In this document: positions 1 through 8,780 of the stretch, one piece after another
How the letters are laid out: each line of letters opens with the position of its first letter
Numbering within the stretch: the first letter of the stretch is position 1
Source of the DNA: Cnuella takakiae
GTDB lineage: Bacteria; Bacteroidota; Bacteroidia; Chitinophagales; Chitinophagaceae
Reading direction: 5' to 3'
Assembly: GCF_001953305.1 (NCBI RefSeq)
Contig: NZ_MTFE01000010.1
Coordinates: 1-64,000, forward strand
Length of the DNA: 64,000 nucleotides
Notes under the pieces: generated by a model
What the model was told of the DNA's origin: nothing
Database searches by the model: none
Seen by the model: the letters and a program-made list of their open reading frames with translations, nothing else
Program-made: the position numbers and the translations under genes

Positions 1-480
1 GCTGCAGCTTTTCCCCTTTGCTGAATAGCGATAAGAGCGTACAAGGGTGCGACGCAAAAGAAGTTGAATAGCACTAATGCAGTTTGTCCCATCATATCCA
101 TCAAGGCTATCTCTGTATCAAGGTCTTAAAAGGTTACACCTGGTCTATTCTTTTTCTCTGCCCTGTTCCTGTAGCATTCTGGAGCATCGGGGAGTGTTGA
201 TACTGCTGTACAACCGGCAGGAAACACGTATGAATTGGTGTACCTGCAATGTATTATTGGATATGCGCTTCCTCCAATGATGTTTGCATGTAAATGGGCC
301 TACCCTGAGGGTAGGAAAGCACCAATTAAAATCTAAATCAAAAGAGCCTGTTTTATTACTGTAAAAGCTTTGGATGAAGAAAGTTTCAATTTGACACTGG
401 AATCATTTGCCTTTTGTATCTCGTAAAAACCACAATTTCCAGTTGTTTCATCAGCATTACCCATTTTTGCAGATCAACAG
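1..480. other. left-edge non-coding stretch, no gene supported
   Basis: I see no convincing gene here. The only open frame over 60 codons (77-280) has no family resemblance, biased composition or ribosome-binding site. The 11-mer GTGCGACGCAA at 47-57 recurs at 5071-5081 and may be part of a dispersed intergenic repeat. Confidence 0.5.
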
Positions 481-1110
481 ATGCTTATAGAGATGGGCAA
501 AGAAAAAACCGAGGAATCATTGGAGCCGCTTATAAATTATTTCAACCGGTTGATTCCACTGAATACAGAAGAAAAGGTATTAGTCCGGGAAAGATTTCAT
601 GCCCGTCTTTTCAGGTGGCGACAGTTTGTACTTCAGGAAGGTGATACCTGCACACAATTCTACTTTGTTGTTCGGGGCTGCCTCCGCATGTACAAGATTG
701 ATGAAAAAGGCAGCACGCATATTCTCCAGTTTGCAGCTGAAAACTACTGGATCAATGACCTAGGCAGCTTTCACGGCATGAAGCCTTCAACCCTTAATAT
801 TGATGCATTAGAAGACACCGTAGTGTTCCAGATCAGTCATGCTGACCTTATTTCGCTGTACATCCAGGCACCAAAGTTTGACCGTATTTTTCGTGTCCTG
901 CTGTAAAACGGCTTTATCCGTTTGCAGCAGCGCCTCCTGCAAAACATCAGTTCCATCGCTGAAGAACGGTACCATACATTTTTGGAAATCTACCCACACC
1001 TGGTAAACAGACTTTCCCAGGTACAAATTGCTTCCTACCTGGGCATTACACCAGAGTTTTTAAGCCGGCTGCGCAACCGCCGCAGCAAGGCGCAAAGACT
1101 AAAATCTTAA
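481..1110 (+). pseudogene. Crp/Fnr-family regulator, broken by one in-frame stop
   Basis: The frame reads as a cyclic-nucleotide-binding regulator of the Crp/Fnr type. Residues 1-141 form the cNMP-binding beta-roll (FVLQEGDTCTQFYFVVRGCLR is the typical core). After a TAA at 904-906 the same frame continues with a dimerisation helix (RLLQNISSIAEERYHTFLE) and a helix-turn-helix (QIASYLGITPEFLSRLRNR). Replacing the TAA by one sense codon would give about 209 residues, a normal length for the family. As read, the product would lack its DNA-binding domain. The protein would have controlled nearby genes, probably the oxidoreductase just downstream (inference from position). The lesion could also be a sequencing error. 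Confidence 0.85.
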
Positions 1111-1213
1111 ACTACAACAAGATTATTTCTTAAACCAGTTCATTGGATGTCGGGGCCTGATTGCGTGAGCTTTGCACCCTGAATCAATCATTAACCATCC
1201 AAAAGAAATAGTC

Positions 1214-1863
1214 ATGAGTACGAAATCGAAAGTAGCCGTCATCGGCCTGGGCAATATCGGAAGCGCCGTTGCCGCTAACCTCGTTAAAGGAAATCGCCCA
1301 ATAATTGTTGCCGACCGCACATTAGCCAAAACAGAAGCACTGGCACAGAAGCTGGGTGCTTTGGCACAGCCAGCCGATATTGCTGCCGCTATTAAAGATG
1401 CCGACATCATTGTATTGGCCATCTACTTCAACCCCATCCAAGAGTTTTTAAAGCAGTACGCATCGGAGCTGGCGGGCAAGGTCATTGTCAATCCCTCTAA
1501 CCCGATTGCACCCGCTGAAAATGGTGGCTTTAAAAAGATCGTTGGTGAAGACGAATCATCAGGTCAGTTCCTTCCCACACAGCTACCGCAAGGTGTAAAG
1601 CTTGCCAAGGCATTGGGTACCTGGGAGCCGCATCTTTAGCTGGCACAGCCCACCAAACACCTGAAAAAGCAGTACTCTTCTATGCCACCGACGATACAAC
1701 CATCAAAGGTGAAATCGAAAAACTGATCCGTGATAATGGTTTTGAACCTGTCCGTGTAGGTGGCTTGGACAAATCCATCCGTATCGAAGTCTTTGGTGAT
1801 CTCCATGAATTTGGTGCACTGGGTAAACCGGTAACGCTGGCTGAAGCAAGCGAAAAAGTATAA
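1214..1863 (+). pseudogene. F420-reductase-like NAD(P)-binding oxidoreductase, frameshifted
   Basis: The start MSTKSKVAVIGLGNIGSA carries a Rossmann dinucleotide motif (GLGNIG). The region resembles COG2085-type NADPH-dependent F420 reductase-like proteins. Around 1620 the frame is lost: the first frame stops at 1637, while another frame continues with LGAASLAGTAHQTPEKAVLF to a stop at 1861-1863. One missing base next to GGTACC explains this. The rejoined product would be about 217 residues, a normal family length. ATG at 1214 is preferred over an upstream in-frame start at 1172, because the Rossmann motif should lie close to the N-terminus. It sits just downstream of the broken Crp regulator. 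Confidence 0.82.
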
Positions 1864-1945
1864 CACAGGACCGCTGACCGGAAAAACAGATGTACACAGG
1901 ATTGTAACCTATACATCCTCCCACAACAATTTCAACTCAATTTTC

Positions 1946-2398
1946 ATGAAAAAATTAGTAGCATCACTTCTCATCCTCCTGTCCGTGTCCCTGCTGGGCA
2001 ACGTTGCCCAGGCGCAAGCCAGCCAGAAAGCAGCAATTGAAAAACTAATCTTTGCCTACCGCGACGCATTGAACGCAGCCGACGCAAATAAGGTTGTTCC
2101 CCTTTACACTTCTGATGGCGTGTTGCTTGCTAACGCTGCTCCTACCGCTGCAGGATCGGACCAGGTGAAGGGTACCTACCAGTATGTGTTTGAAAACTTT
2201 AAATACACCTTGGAATTTTCCATTGCAGAGATCGTTGTGAGCGGTAACTATGCGTTTGCCCGATCCACCTCGAAAGGCTCTTTTGTCATCAAGTCAAGCA
2301 ATCAAACCGTTCCCGATGAGAACAGGGAATTGTTTGTCTTTGAAAAGGTAAAAGGGGAATGGAAAATTGCCCGTTACATGTACAACAAAGCCAAGTAG
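1946..2398 (+). CDS. exported SnoaL/NTF2-like small protein
   Basis: A 150-residue protein starting with a Sec signal peptide (MKKLVASLLILLSVSLLGNV, cleavage near AQA at about residue 23-25). The mature part has the pattern of the SnoaL/DUF4440 NTF2-like fold: an N-terminal helix pair (IEKLIFAYRDALNAADANKV), a YTSDGVLL turn, and a C-terminal ELFVFEKVKGEWKIARYMYN strand pair. Family members bind or isomerise small hydrophobic molecules, but no substrate can be named. It lies between the broken oxidoreductase and an alpha/beta hydrolase on the same strand, so co-transcription is likely. Confidence 0.75.
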   Translation: MKKLVASLLILLSVSLLGNVAQAQASQKAAIEKLIFAYRDALNAADANKVVPLYTSDGVLLANAAPTAAGSDQVKGTYQYVFENFKYTLEFSIAEIVVSGNYAFARSTSKGSFVIKSSNQTVPDENRELFVFEKVKGEWKIARYMYNKAK

Positions 2399-2495
2399 GC
2401 AGGGTTGTCAAAACAGCAGCAGACTTGGAATATTAGGGTGCGGCAGATTGATACCCTGTTGCACCTTCAATATTATTTCTAAAACACATAGCATT

Positions 2496-3365
2496 ATGAA
2501 ACCAGTTTTCTTTTCCCTGTTTATTCTCCTTCTTATAACATGCAGCAGCCAGGCACAGCCCCCCCAGAAGCTGAGGCATTTTTTGCAGGCCGGGCCCTCT
2601 CCGGCTGGGTCTATTCCATATGGCGCCAACCCCAAAGTAGGGCGATATGCCAGTGCAGGTGATGCCAGGATCTATTATGAAGTGTATGGAAAAGGAAAGC
2701 CGGTGGTGATTCTGCATGGCGGAATCTTTGGTTCGCCTTATGAAATGCACCAGTTTATTGATAGCCTGAAAAAAGGTTACCAGGTTATTGCGGTGTCCAC
2801 CTGTGGCCATGGCAAATCAGAGTTGGGAACTGAACCTATCACCTATGAGCAAAAGGCTAGCGATGTACTGGCAGTGATCAATGCCGTCACTAAGGACAGC
2901 GCAATTATCCTGGGGTTCAGCGACGGAGCTTATACCGGCTACAAGCTAGCCAGTCAATATCCCGGTCAAGTGCAAAAGCTGATTGCCATTGGTGCTGCCG
3001 AGATCAGACCAGGTGTACGTGATTTTACTTTTGACGCCAGGAAGGGAATTGCTTTAGATACCCTTTATTGGAAACAGCAGTTTAAACTGATGCCCCAACC
3101 AGAGCGCTTACAAGAGATGTTCACAATGTTGGGCTCTATGTATAGCCGCCTGACATTGGATAGCAACTTCTTTGTGACAATCAAATGTCCTGTACTGGTG
3201 ATGGCAGGAGACAGAGATGCATCCAATCCTATCCAGCGGGTAGTAAACACGGCCCAGATGATACCCAACAGTCAGGTAGGCATTATACCCAACACCACTC
3301 ACGGCGTGTTCCTGGAGAACTTCCAGGCAGTTTGGGCCTGTGTTGTTCCATTCCTAAAGCAATAA
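2496..3365 (+). CDS. exported alpha/beta hydrolase
   Basis: A 289-residue alpha/beta hydrolase with an N-terminal export signal (MKPVFFSLFILLLITCSSQA). The Cys after LIT could be a non-ideal lipobox. Fold landmarks are the oxyanion region VVILHGGIFG, the nucleophile elbow GFSDGAYTG (Ser in G-F-S-D-G) and the late His in NTTHGVFLE; an acidic residue lies in VMAGDRDA. The open frame extends upstream to 2367, but ATG at 2496 is chosen because it begins the signal peptide. The substrate is unknown. It lies between two NTF2-like genes, a combination also seen in the larger cluster at 20.5-35.8 kb. Confidence 0.82.
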   Translation: MKPVFFSLFILLLITCSSQAQPPQKLRHFLQAGPSPAGSIPYGANPKVGRYASAGDARIYYEVYGKGKPVVILHGGIFGSPYEMHQFIDSLKKGYQVIAVSTCGHGKSELGTEPITYEQKASDVLAVINAVTKDSAIILGFSDGAYTGYKLASQYPGQVQKLIAIGAAEIRPGVRDFTFDARKGIALDTLYWKQQFKLMPQPERLQEMFTMLGSMYSRLTLDSNFFVTIKCPVLVMAGDRDASNPIQRVVNTAQMIPNSQVGIIPNTTHGVFLENFQAVWACVVPFLKQ

Positions 3366-3384
3366 ATTATTAAATAAAGGATCA

Positions 3385-3759
3385 GTGAAAAATCAAGACC
3401 TTATGGCAAGCAATGAAAGTCTCACAAGGAAAATATTGAACCATCATCTCACTGCATTTGGTGGAAACGATTTAGATGCCATCATGCATGATTATACCGA
3501 GGAGTCGGAGGTGCTCACACCAGAAGGATCAATAAAAGGTCTGGCGGCCATTCGCAAGTTCTTTGCAACGTATTTTGTCACCATACCAACAGGATCAGCC
3601 TTTGAAATGAGGCAGTTAATGGTTACTGGCAGTACTGCATACATTGTGTGGGCCAGTGATTCACAAGTCGCGAGCATTCCGCTGGGAACAGATACCTTTT
3701 TTTTACAGGATGGTAAGATCAGGCTGCATACGGTGGCGGCACACATACTGCCAAAGTGA
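3385..3759 (+). CDS. SnoaL-like/DUF4440 protein, cytoplasmic
   Basis: A protein of up to 124 residues with the NTF2-like pattern: LNHHLTAFGGNDLDAIMHDYTEESEVLTPEG, then KGLAAIRKFFATYF and a C-terminal DTFFLQDGKIRLHTVAAH. It has no signal peptide, unlike the homologue at 1946. The longest start is GTG at 3385, with AAAGG four bases upstream; ATG at 3403 (MASNESLTRK) is an alternative. It begins 19 nt after the hydrolase stop, so the two genes are probably in one operon. Function beyond the fold is not determinable. Confidence 0.72.
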   Translation: MKNQDLMASNESLTRKILNHHLTAFGGNDLDAIMHDYTEESEVLTPEGSIKGLAAIRKFFATYFVTIPTGSAFEMRQLMVTGSTAYIVWASDSQVASIPLGTDTFFLQDGKIRLHTVAAHILPK

Positions 3760-3820
3760 TCAACTTACGATTGGTGGCGGTGTGAAGCGTCCCTGTTTTT
3801 AAAACTGAAAAAGCCAGCAG

Positions 3821-4495
3821 ATGAAAAGCATACTACTTGGGTTTGTGAGTTACCTGATAATTGGTTCAGCAAATCTTTATGCACAACAGATCAGATTGGG
3901 CGAGGACCAACTGCAGGCTGTAGGCGTATCTATGAAACTGGATAGAGTGAAGGGAAGAAAGGCAGTACGGGTAGTGAAAGACACTTTAATCAAAGAGGTT
4001 GATGAACCTACGTTTGTAAAAATCAGGGATATAGATTTTTCTAGTGGAACCATAGAGGTAAAGGTGTTAAGCCGCCTCTTGAAGCATGCGCCTGACCATG
4101 CAAGGGGCTTTATCGGAGTAGCTTTTCATATTAATGACAGCAATTCCCGCTTTGAAAGCATTTACCTGCGCCCCACCAATGGCCGGGCAGATGACCAGGT
4201 TCGGCGCAATCACGCTATCCAGTACTTCGCTTACCCGGACTTTAAATTTCAACGGCTCCGAAAAGAGGCGCCGGAGCAGTATGAGTCGTATGCTGATATG
4301 GAATTGGATGAATGGATTACCATGCGGATTGTGGTAAAGGGTGGGCAAGCCAAAATCTTTTTAAAAAAGAACCGCCAACCCTCCCTGGTAGTGAATGATC
4401 TAAAACTTGGAAGCAATGCTGACGGGGCTATTGGGCTGTGGGTTGATGTTGGTACCGAAGGATATTTTTCTAATTTGAAGGTCCGCAACAAATAA
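3821..4495 (+). CDS. exported DUF1080/LamG-like protein
   Basis: A 224-residue protein with a signal peptide (MKSILLGFVSYLIIGSANLY, cleavage near AQQ). The body has the jelly-roll pattern of DUF1080/LamG-like domains: FVKIRDIDFSSGTIEVKV, RGFIGVAFHINDSNSRFESI, DEWITMRIVVKGGQAKIFLK and a terminal GYFSNLKVR. Such domains bind or cleave sugars in Bacteroidota, but I see no catalytic signature, so the activity is open. It is the last gene of the 1.9-4.5 kb group. Confidence 0.65.
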   Translation: MKSILLGFVSYLIIGSANLYAQQIRLGEDQLQAVGVSMKLDRVKGRKAVRVVKDTLIKEVDEPTFVKIRDIDFSSGTIEVKVLSRLLKHAPDHARGFIGVAFHINDSNSRFESIYLRPTNGRADDQVRRNHAIQYFAYPDFKFQRLRKEAPEQYESYADMELDEWITMRIVVKGGQAKIFLKKNRQPSLVVNDLKLGSNADGAIGLWVDVGTEGYFSNLKVRNK

Positions 4496-5360
4496 GTCCA
4501 ATTCATGGACTCAATTTGGTGCTCCATCTCACGCCGGATTTTTATATGAAATCCTTCTTGTCTTCAATCTTTCCTTCTATCTCTGGTAAACAGGGGCGTC
4601 AAATGTGCAAGACCACCGTCGAGACCTTTATTTGCTCTTTATTCACGGAGACCCCGAAGCGTAGTAAACGCTTATTTGCGATGGAGTAACTGGAGCGGAA
4701 CGGACGGCGATTGTAGGAGCGGAAAGTAAAGCGGAACGTAAGGAGCGAAAGAGCAATTTAGTATTTGTGCGTTGGCCAAAAGAAGCGCAACCTCTGTGCG
4801 CATGGGCAACGTTGTGCGGTGTGTCGCCAGAACAAATTAAAATCTCTTGTTGACCTTTTGGCTCCAGGGAATAGTTGGCGGTGGCTTCTTTGCTTTCTGT
4901 CTGCTTATTTTAGCGTAGGCGTTATTTAGAGCAGGCTGAATTTGGAAACCCTGAAGGTAGATATAGTGCGACTTGACTCTTATCCCTTTTCACTTTTAAA
5001 ATAAAATCTACTCGCAACTGCTTTGTTCCTGCTTAACAACTCTCTGTCTTTACTTCACAAACATAGGAGAGTGCGACGCAACAAAAGCCTTATAGATAGC
5101 CTACAGCTGACACCATCATCCATTCAAATCCTCCGTTTCTCCCACCTATATGCGTTTAAGGAAATCATATAAATAGCTGAACAATATCATACAATCATCC
5201 CCGTGTACATTTGGCGTTTGTGTTCCAACATTGAGGTTCACAGGACTTAACCCTTATATATGCCATATGATTTTCATAACCTGCAAAGTGAGGAAACCTA
5301 GCGCTATTTTGCTTCGGCCTTTATAGCACAGTCGCCGGCTGTAACTTAGATTCATGATAG
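4496..5360. other. long intergenic stretch without a supported gene
   Basis: No gene is convincing here. A 9-bp inverted repeat (TTGCTCTTT at 4632-4640, AAAGAGCAA at 4748-4756) brackets a purine-rich segment with three GGAGCG-type words and a small AAGCG/CGCTT hairpin. The GTGCGACGCAA word at 5071-5081 repeats the one at 47-57. Confidence 0.45.
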
Positions 5361-6225
5361 CGAGGGCAAGGCAGGTATCTGTTAACGAAGCTCATCAAAA
5401 AAGATGGGCACTTCGCAGGAGAGTCTGGGCAAATCGGTGTTTGAAGTATTTCCAGCGGATATAGCTGCCGAATACCGGCGAAATGACAAACAGGTACTGG
5501 CAACCAGACAGACTATCAACACCGTCGAAAAAACAGTAGACCTGCATGGCAATGCGGCCACTTACAAAGTCACCAAATTCCCTTTGCATATAGCGGATGA
5601 ATAAATGGTAGGCGGGTTTGCGCTGGACATCAGCGACCGGGAAGGGCAACATCACGACTTGCTACAGCACGAGCGGTCAAAAGCCAAGATCACGGTAACT
5701 TCTATCATCGAAGCCCAGGAGGCAGAAAGAAACCACTTATCGCAGATACTTCGTGATGGCATCAACCAAACCCTGACCTCTTGAAAACTTATGGTGGAAG
5801 TAGGCGGCCCTTCTATCAACCCCTATGTGCACCGGTTGTATACCTATATTCAGGAAGCAATCAAAGACCTGGGGAGCATCAGCGCCAACCTGAGTGGATC
5901 AGTGATCAGGGAAGTAGGCCTATTGCCTGCCATCAGGAACCTGTTAGCGCTTAACAATCCTGCCGTAACCTTTGTATCGGAACTGGAAGAAATGGCATAT
6001 GCCGTACTTCAGGGCAAGTTGCAATTGGGTTTTACCGGATGATGCAAAGCATGTCCCAACTCATAACACTTTGTCCCTCCCAGCCTGACGGAAGCATCCG
6101 CATTCTGACGCAAAACAAGAATCTGTTTGTACTCCTTGAAATCTGGCAAAAAGAGGATTGGATAAAAATATCAAAGGCCCATCAACAGAATGCTTGCAAA
6201 GGTTGGAAAGCCCCTGATAAAAAGA
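5360..6225 (+). pseudogene. decayed PAS sensor kinase-like gene
   Basis: A related protein can be followed through several lesions. A PAS-like start near 5372 (GRYL..NEAHQKKMGTSQESLGK) needs two frame corrections. From 5404 the frame gives SVFEVFPADIAAEYRR and then meets TAA (5602-5604) and TGA (5782-5784). Between the stops is EAQEAERNHLSQILRDGINQ, matching the dimerisation helix of the gene at 8781-10472. After a further shift near 6040, MQSMSQLITLCP aligns with CIQAAGRLLQTIP of that same gene. This is therefore a dead paralogue. The usual phospho-accepting His is Arg (codon 5752-5754) in this copy too. Confidence 0.75.
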
Positions 6226-6829
6226 AACCAACACACATATTCACATCTGCTTATATATTTGATGCCCATATCCTAGCTATTATTGCCGCTTCACCGATTA
6301 TCTATATTGGAACCGATTATGATGATTTCTCTATATTTCATCTGACTGTCCAGAAAATCAGTGCTACACAACCTGTAAATTGGTTTACCTATCATCATAC
6401 GTTTTTACAGAACCCCATTGCCGGAATTTGTCTTGTTTTGGATATTCCCGTCACCAACTTTATACACGCTCAACTGATTAGAGCGGTGAGTAACTATACA
6501 CATCAGGAAAGGCTTGCCTTGTATGTTTTACCTCCCTGAACCCTGAGATGTAAAGCCGATGTTCAAGGGAGTGGAAGTAAGAGGGTTTGTGCCTAAGCTG
6601 GTACAGTTCGACTATTTGGTAGCGCACCTGAAATTAAAAATGGAAGTTGCTTAAAAAGGGATTGCTGTGGGACGATTAGCTTCAAGCGCATATAAAATCC
6701 GCCGCTAAATAATAACGTACTAAACCTGTTTATACCAAAGCCATAAAAAAATTGCGCCTTGCAGCGCCATTGCCCTTTGTCCTGATACAACACATGAAAA
6801 AGAATAAGGGCAAAGGATAAATAGCGGAT
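6226..6829. other. region after the dead kinase, no firm gene
   Basis: An open frame that begins in the dead kinase continues to 6539 without recognisable similarity after about 6225. A 31-codon frame (6559-6654, starting MFKGVEVRGFVPKLVQFDYL) has protein-like composition and may be the tail of a lost gene, but nothing else supports it. Confidence 0.35.
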
Positions 6830-7054
6830 TTACTGTTGTTGCCTGCGGTGTTGTTGCTGATAAGCCAGATACAAATCATCCAACAATGCTGTCTCTGGTG
6901 ATACACCAATACAATGCCGGCCTCTGAACTCAAAGCATAATTCATGAGGTGGGGAGTTATCGCCCTTGTATTTTAAAAGTCGGGCAACAAAGCTGCCATC
7001 CGGGAGCTCCATAACGTCATACCGCACCAATAAACCCCGGAACAACACCGACAC
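6830..7054 (-). CDS. small uncharacterised protein
   Basis: Up to 74 residues from GTG at 7052-7054, or 60 residues from an internal ATG at 7010-7012 (MELPDGSFVARLLKYKGDNS). The composition is protein-like (alternating hydrophobic and charged residues, then a Gln/Arg-rich tail YQQQHRRQQQ). No family is recognised. It is 99 nt downstream of the sensor kinase on the same strand and could be the last gene of that kinase group. Confidence 0.45.
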   Translation of the reverse strand: MSVLFRGLLVRYDVMELPDGSFVARLLKYKGDNSPPHELCFEFRGRHCIGVSPETALLDDLYLAYQQQHRRQQQ

Positions 7055-7153
7055 TTAAACCCACATATACACCGCTTTGCTATTGTTGCACAAACAAGGT
7101 GCCGCTTGTACATCCCATACGGTAACCCAAACGCCAGAAGAAAGGGCGGCCTT

Positions 7154-8377
7154 TTATAAAGCCTGATGGTCGGGCAGGTAGCAGTTGAAGGTAGCCCCGC
7201 CTTCGGGGTTGCCGCTTACCCGTATCAGGCCGCCATGGTAGGCAAGAATACGCTGGCAGATGCTCAGGCCCAGCCCCGCGCCGCCCTGTTTTTCTTTTGA
7301 GTGCAGCCGGGTGAAAGGTTGGAATATTTTTTCGCGGTAAGCCGCTGCAATGCCGACACCATTATCCGAAACCGACAATACCCAATAATCCTGCTGGTTT
7401 TCTGCTGCCCTGAAAGCAGTAATATGAACGCGGATGGGTGTATCAACATGCGAAAAGGTAAGCGCATTACTCAGCAGGTTGGCTACCAATTGGTGCAGCA
7501 GGTGAGCAACGCCCCACACCGGTGGAAGCGCACCCACTATTACCGTGGCGCCTACCTCCTGAATTTTTACTTCAAAGGAGGCAACAACCTGTTGCACCAC
7601 CTGCTCCAAGCTGACCATAGCCGCTACGGGCGCCTGCGCCTCCACACCCGCATACATCATTACCCCTTCAATCATCTGCACCAATTGGTGGGCGGCATGG
7701 TCGATGCGCTGCAAATGGTAAATAGCCGTTGGCGGCACCACGCCATCCAGGTCTTGGAGCAGGCGGGAGGTATAGGTGCGAATTTTCCGTACTGGCTCCC
7801 GCAGGTCGTGGGAGGCTGCATGGATGAACTGTTGGAGGTTTTCGTTGGCGCTGGACAAACTGTTGTTGGACTGTGCCAGCAGGGTGCGGTGCTGGTGAAG
7901 GCTGGTATTTAAATGAGCAGCATGCTCTTTGAGCAGGCTCAGGCTGGCAACAACGCTTTTGATGTCATCCTGCTGAGTGGTGATGTCCACATTGGCCGAA
8001 ACGCTCCAGATATGAAGCCCCTGCTCATTTTTGATGGGAACACCCAGGTTGACATACCATTGGGTGATGCCCGTACGGTGTACGAATCTTTTGATCACCT
8101 TCCGCACCACTGTTCCCTGTTTGATGGCCTGTGCCACCGGCGCATCTGCGGGTTGCAACATATTTCCATCTTCATCTTCATACACCGCCAGCTTTACAAT
8201 TTGCCGCAATAAAGCATCGAGGTTGCTGCCAAAAACTACAGGGGTGCCCAATATATCGCTGAACTCCCGCATACCGGCGGCATTTGCATACCGGAGACTG
8301 CCATCGCGGTCAAATAAGAAAATGGGAATGGGGAGCGCTTCAATAATGGCCGTGGCTACCTGAGGTATCAGAAGCAT
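7154..8377 (-). CDS. PAS sensor histidine kinase
   Basis: A cytoplasmic histidine kinase of 407 residues if it starts at ATG 8375-8377 (MLLIPQVATAIIEALPIPIF). The open frame runs 33 codons further up to a GTG at 8474-8476, but that extension has no domain. Domains in order: PAS (LPIPIFLFDRDGSLRYANAA), a coiled linker (LNTSLHQHRTLLAQSNNSLS), HisKA with the phospho-acceptor in AASHDLREPVRKI, and HATPase_c with N-box NLLSNALTFS, G1 DNGVGIA and G2 GGAGLGLSIC. All motifs look functional. It lacks a receiver and membrane segments, so it should sense a soluble cue and pass phosphate to a separate regulator; the only response regulator nearby is at 16916-17545. Confidence 0.85.
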   Translation of the reverse strand: MLLIPQVATAIIEALPIPIFLFDRDGSLRYANAAGMREFSDILGTPVVFGSNLDALLRQIVKLAVYEDEDGNMLQPADAPVAQAIKQGTVVRKVIKRFVHRTGITQWYVNLGVPIKNEQGLHIWSVSANVDITTQQDDIKSVVASLSLLKEHAAHLNTSLHQHRTLLAQSNNSLSSANENLQQFIHAASHDLREPVRKIRTYTSRLLQDLDGVVPPTAIYHLQRIDHAAHQLVQMIEGVMMYAGVEAQAPVAAMVSLEQVVQQVVASFEVKIQEVGATVIVGALPPVWGVAHLLHQLVANLLSNALTFSHVDTPIRVHITAFRAAENQQDYWVLSVSDNGVGIAAAYREKIFQPFTRLHSKEKQGGAGLGLSICQRILAYHGGLIRVSGNPEGGATFNCYLPDHQAL

Positions 8378-8780
8378 TTTATCACCGGAGTGGATATATA
8401 GCTCATTATTGTCCAAAATAGGGAGTTGGGTGTGATAACACAGCAGAATGCGATGCGTCTTTACCAGAAGATGCACTAAGTTAAGCGGAAATATAGCTTT
8501 TGGAAAAAATAAGGGTGTATTTCAAATCTTCGCCGGTTTGTGCGGACGCAAACCGAGGCAGCCGCTGAAGGCTGTGTCCACACAGCCCTATGGTCCAGCG
8601 AAAACTTGAAATGCACCCAAAAATAGTAAGGCTTATTTGAAGTAGCCTGTGCTTCCAACTTATGGCATGGAGAAGTTTGCCGCAGTATTCCGCTTGCCTG
8701 ATCTCTTCCATACAACAAGCTGCCAAACCCACCCCTTTTCAGCAAAAACACCTCTTGTTACCCCAGGCAACAAAACACCT
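8378..8780. other. structured spacer between two kinase genes
   Basis: This holds two adjacent hairpins: CGGTTTGTG/CGCAAACCG with loop CGGA (8534-8555) and the perfect palindrome GGCTGTGT-CC-ACACAGCC (8570-8587). A minus-strand open frame covers them (8476-8751) but resembles no protein. The structures could terminate or process the transcript between the two kinases. Confidence 0.5.

Noticed and set aside
77-280. 67-codon open frame at the left edge
   Set aside because: No family pattern, ribosome-binding site or conserved neighbour supports it.
6039-6539. 166-codon open frame as a new gene
   Set aside because: Its first 60 or so codons align with the C-terminal part of the neighbouring kinase-like protein, so it is the frameshifted tail of the dead kinase; the rest has no support.
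8476-8751. 91-codon minus-strand open frame
   Set aside because: It spans two strong hairpins, has no recognised family and uses no convincing start.
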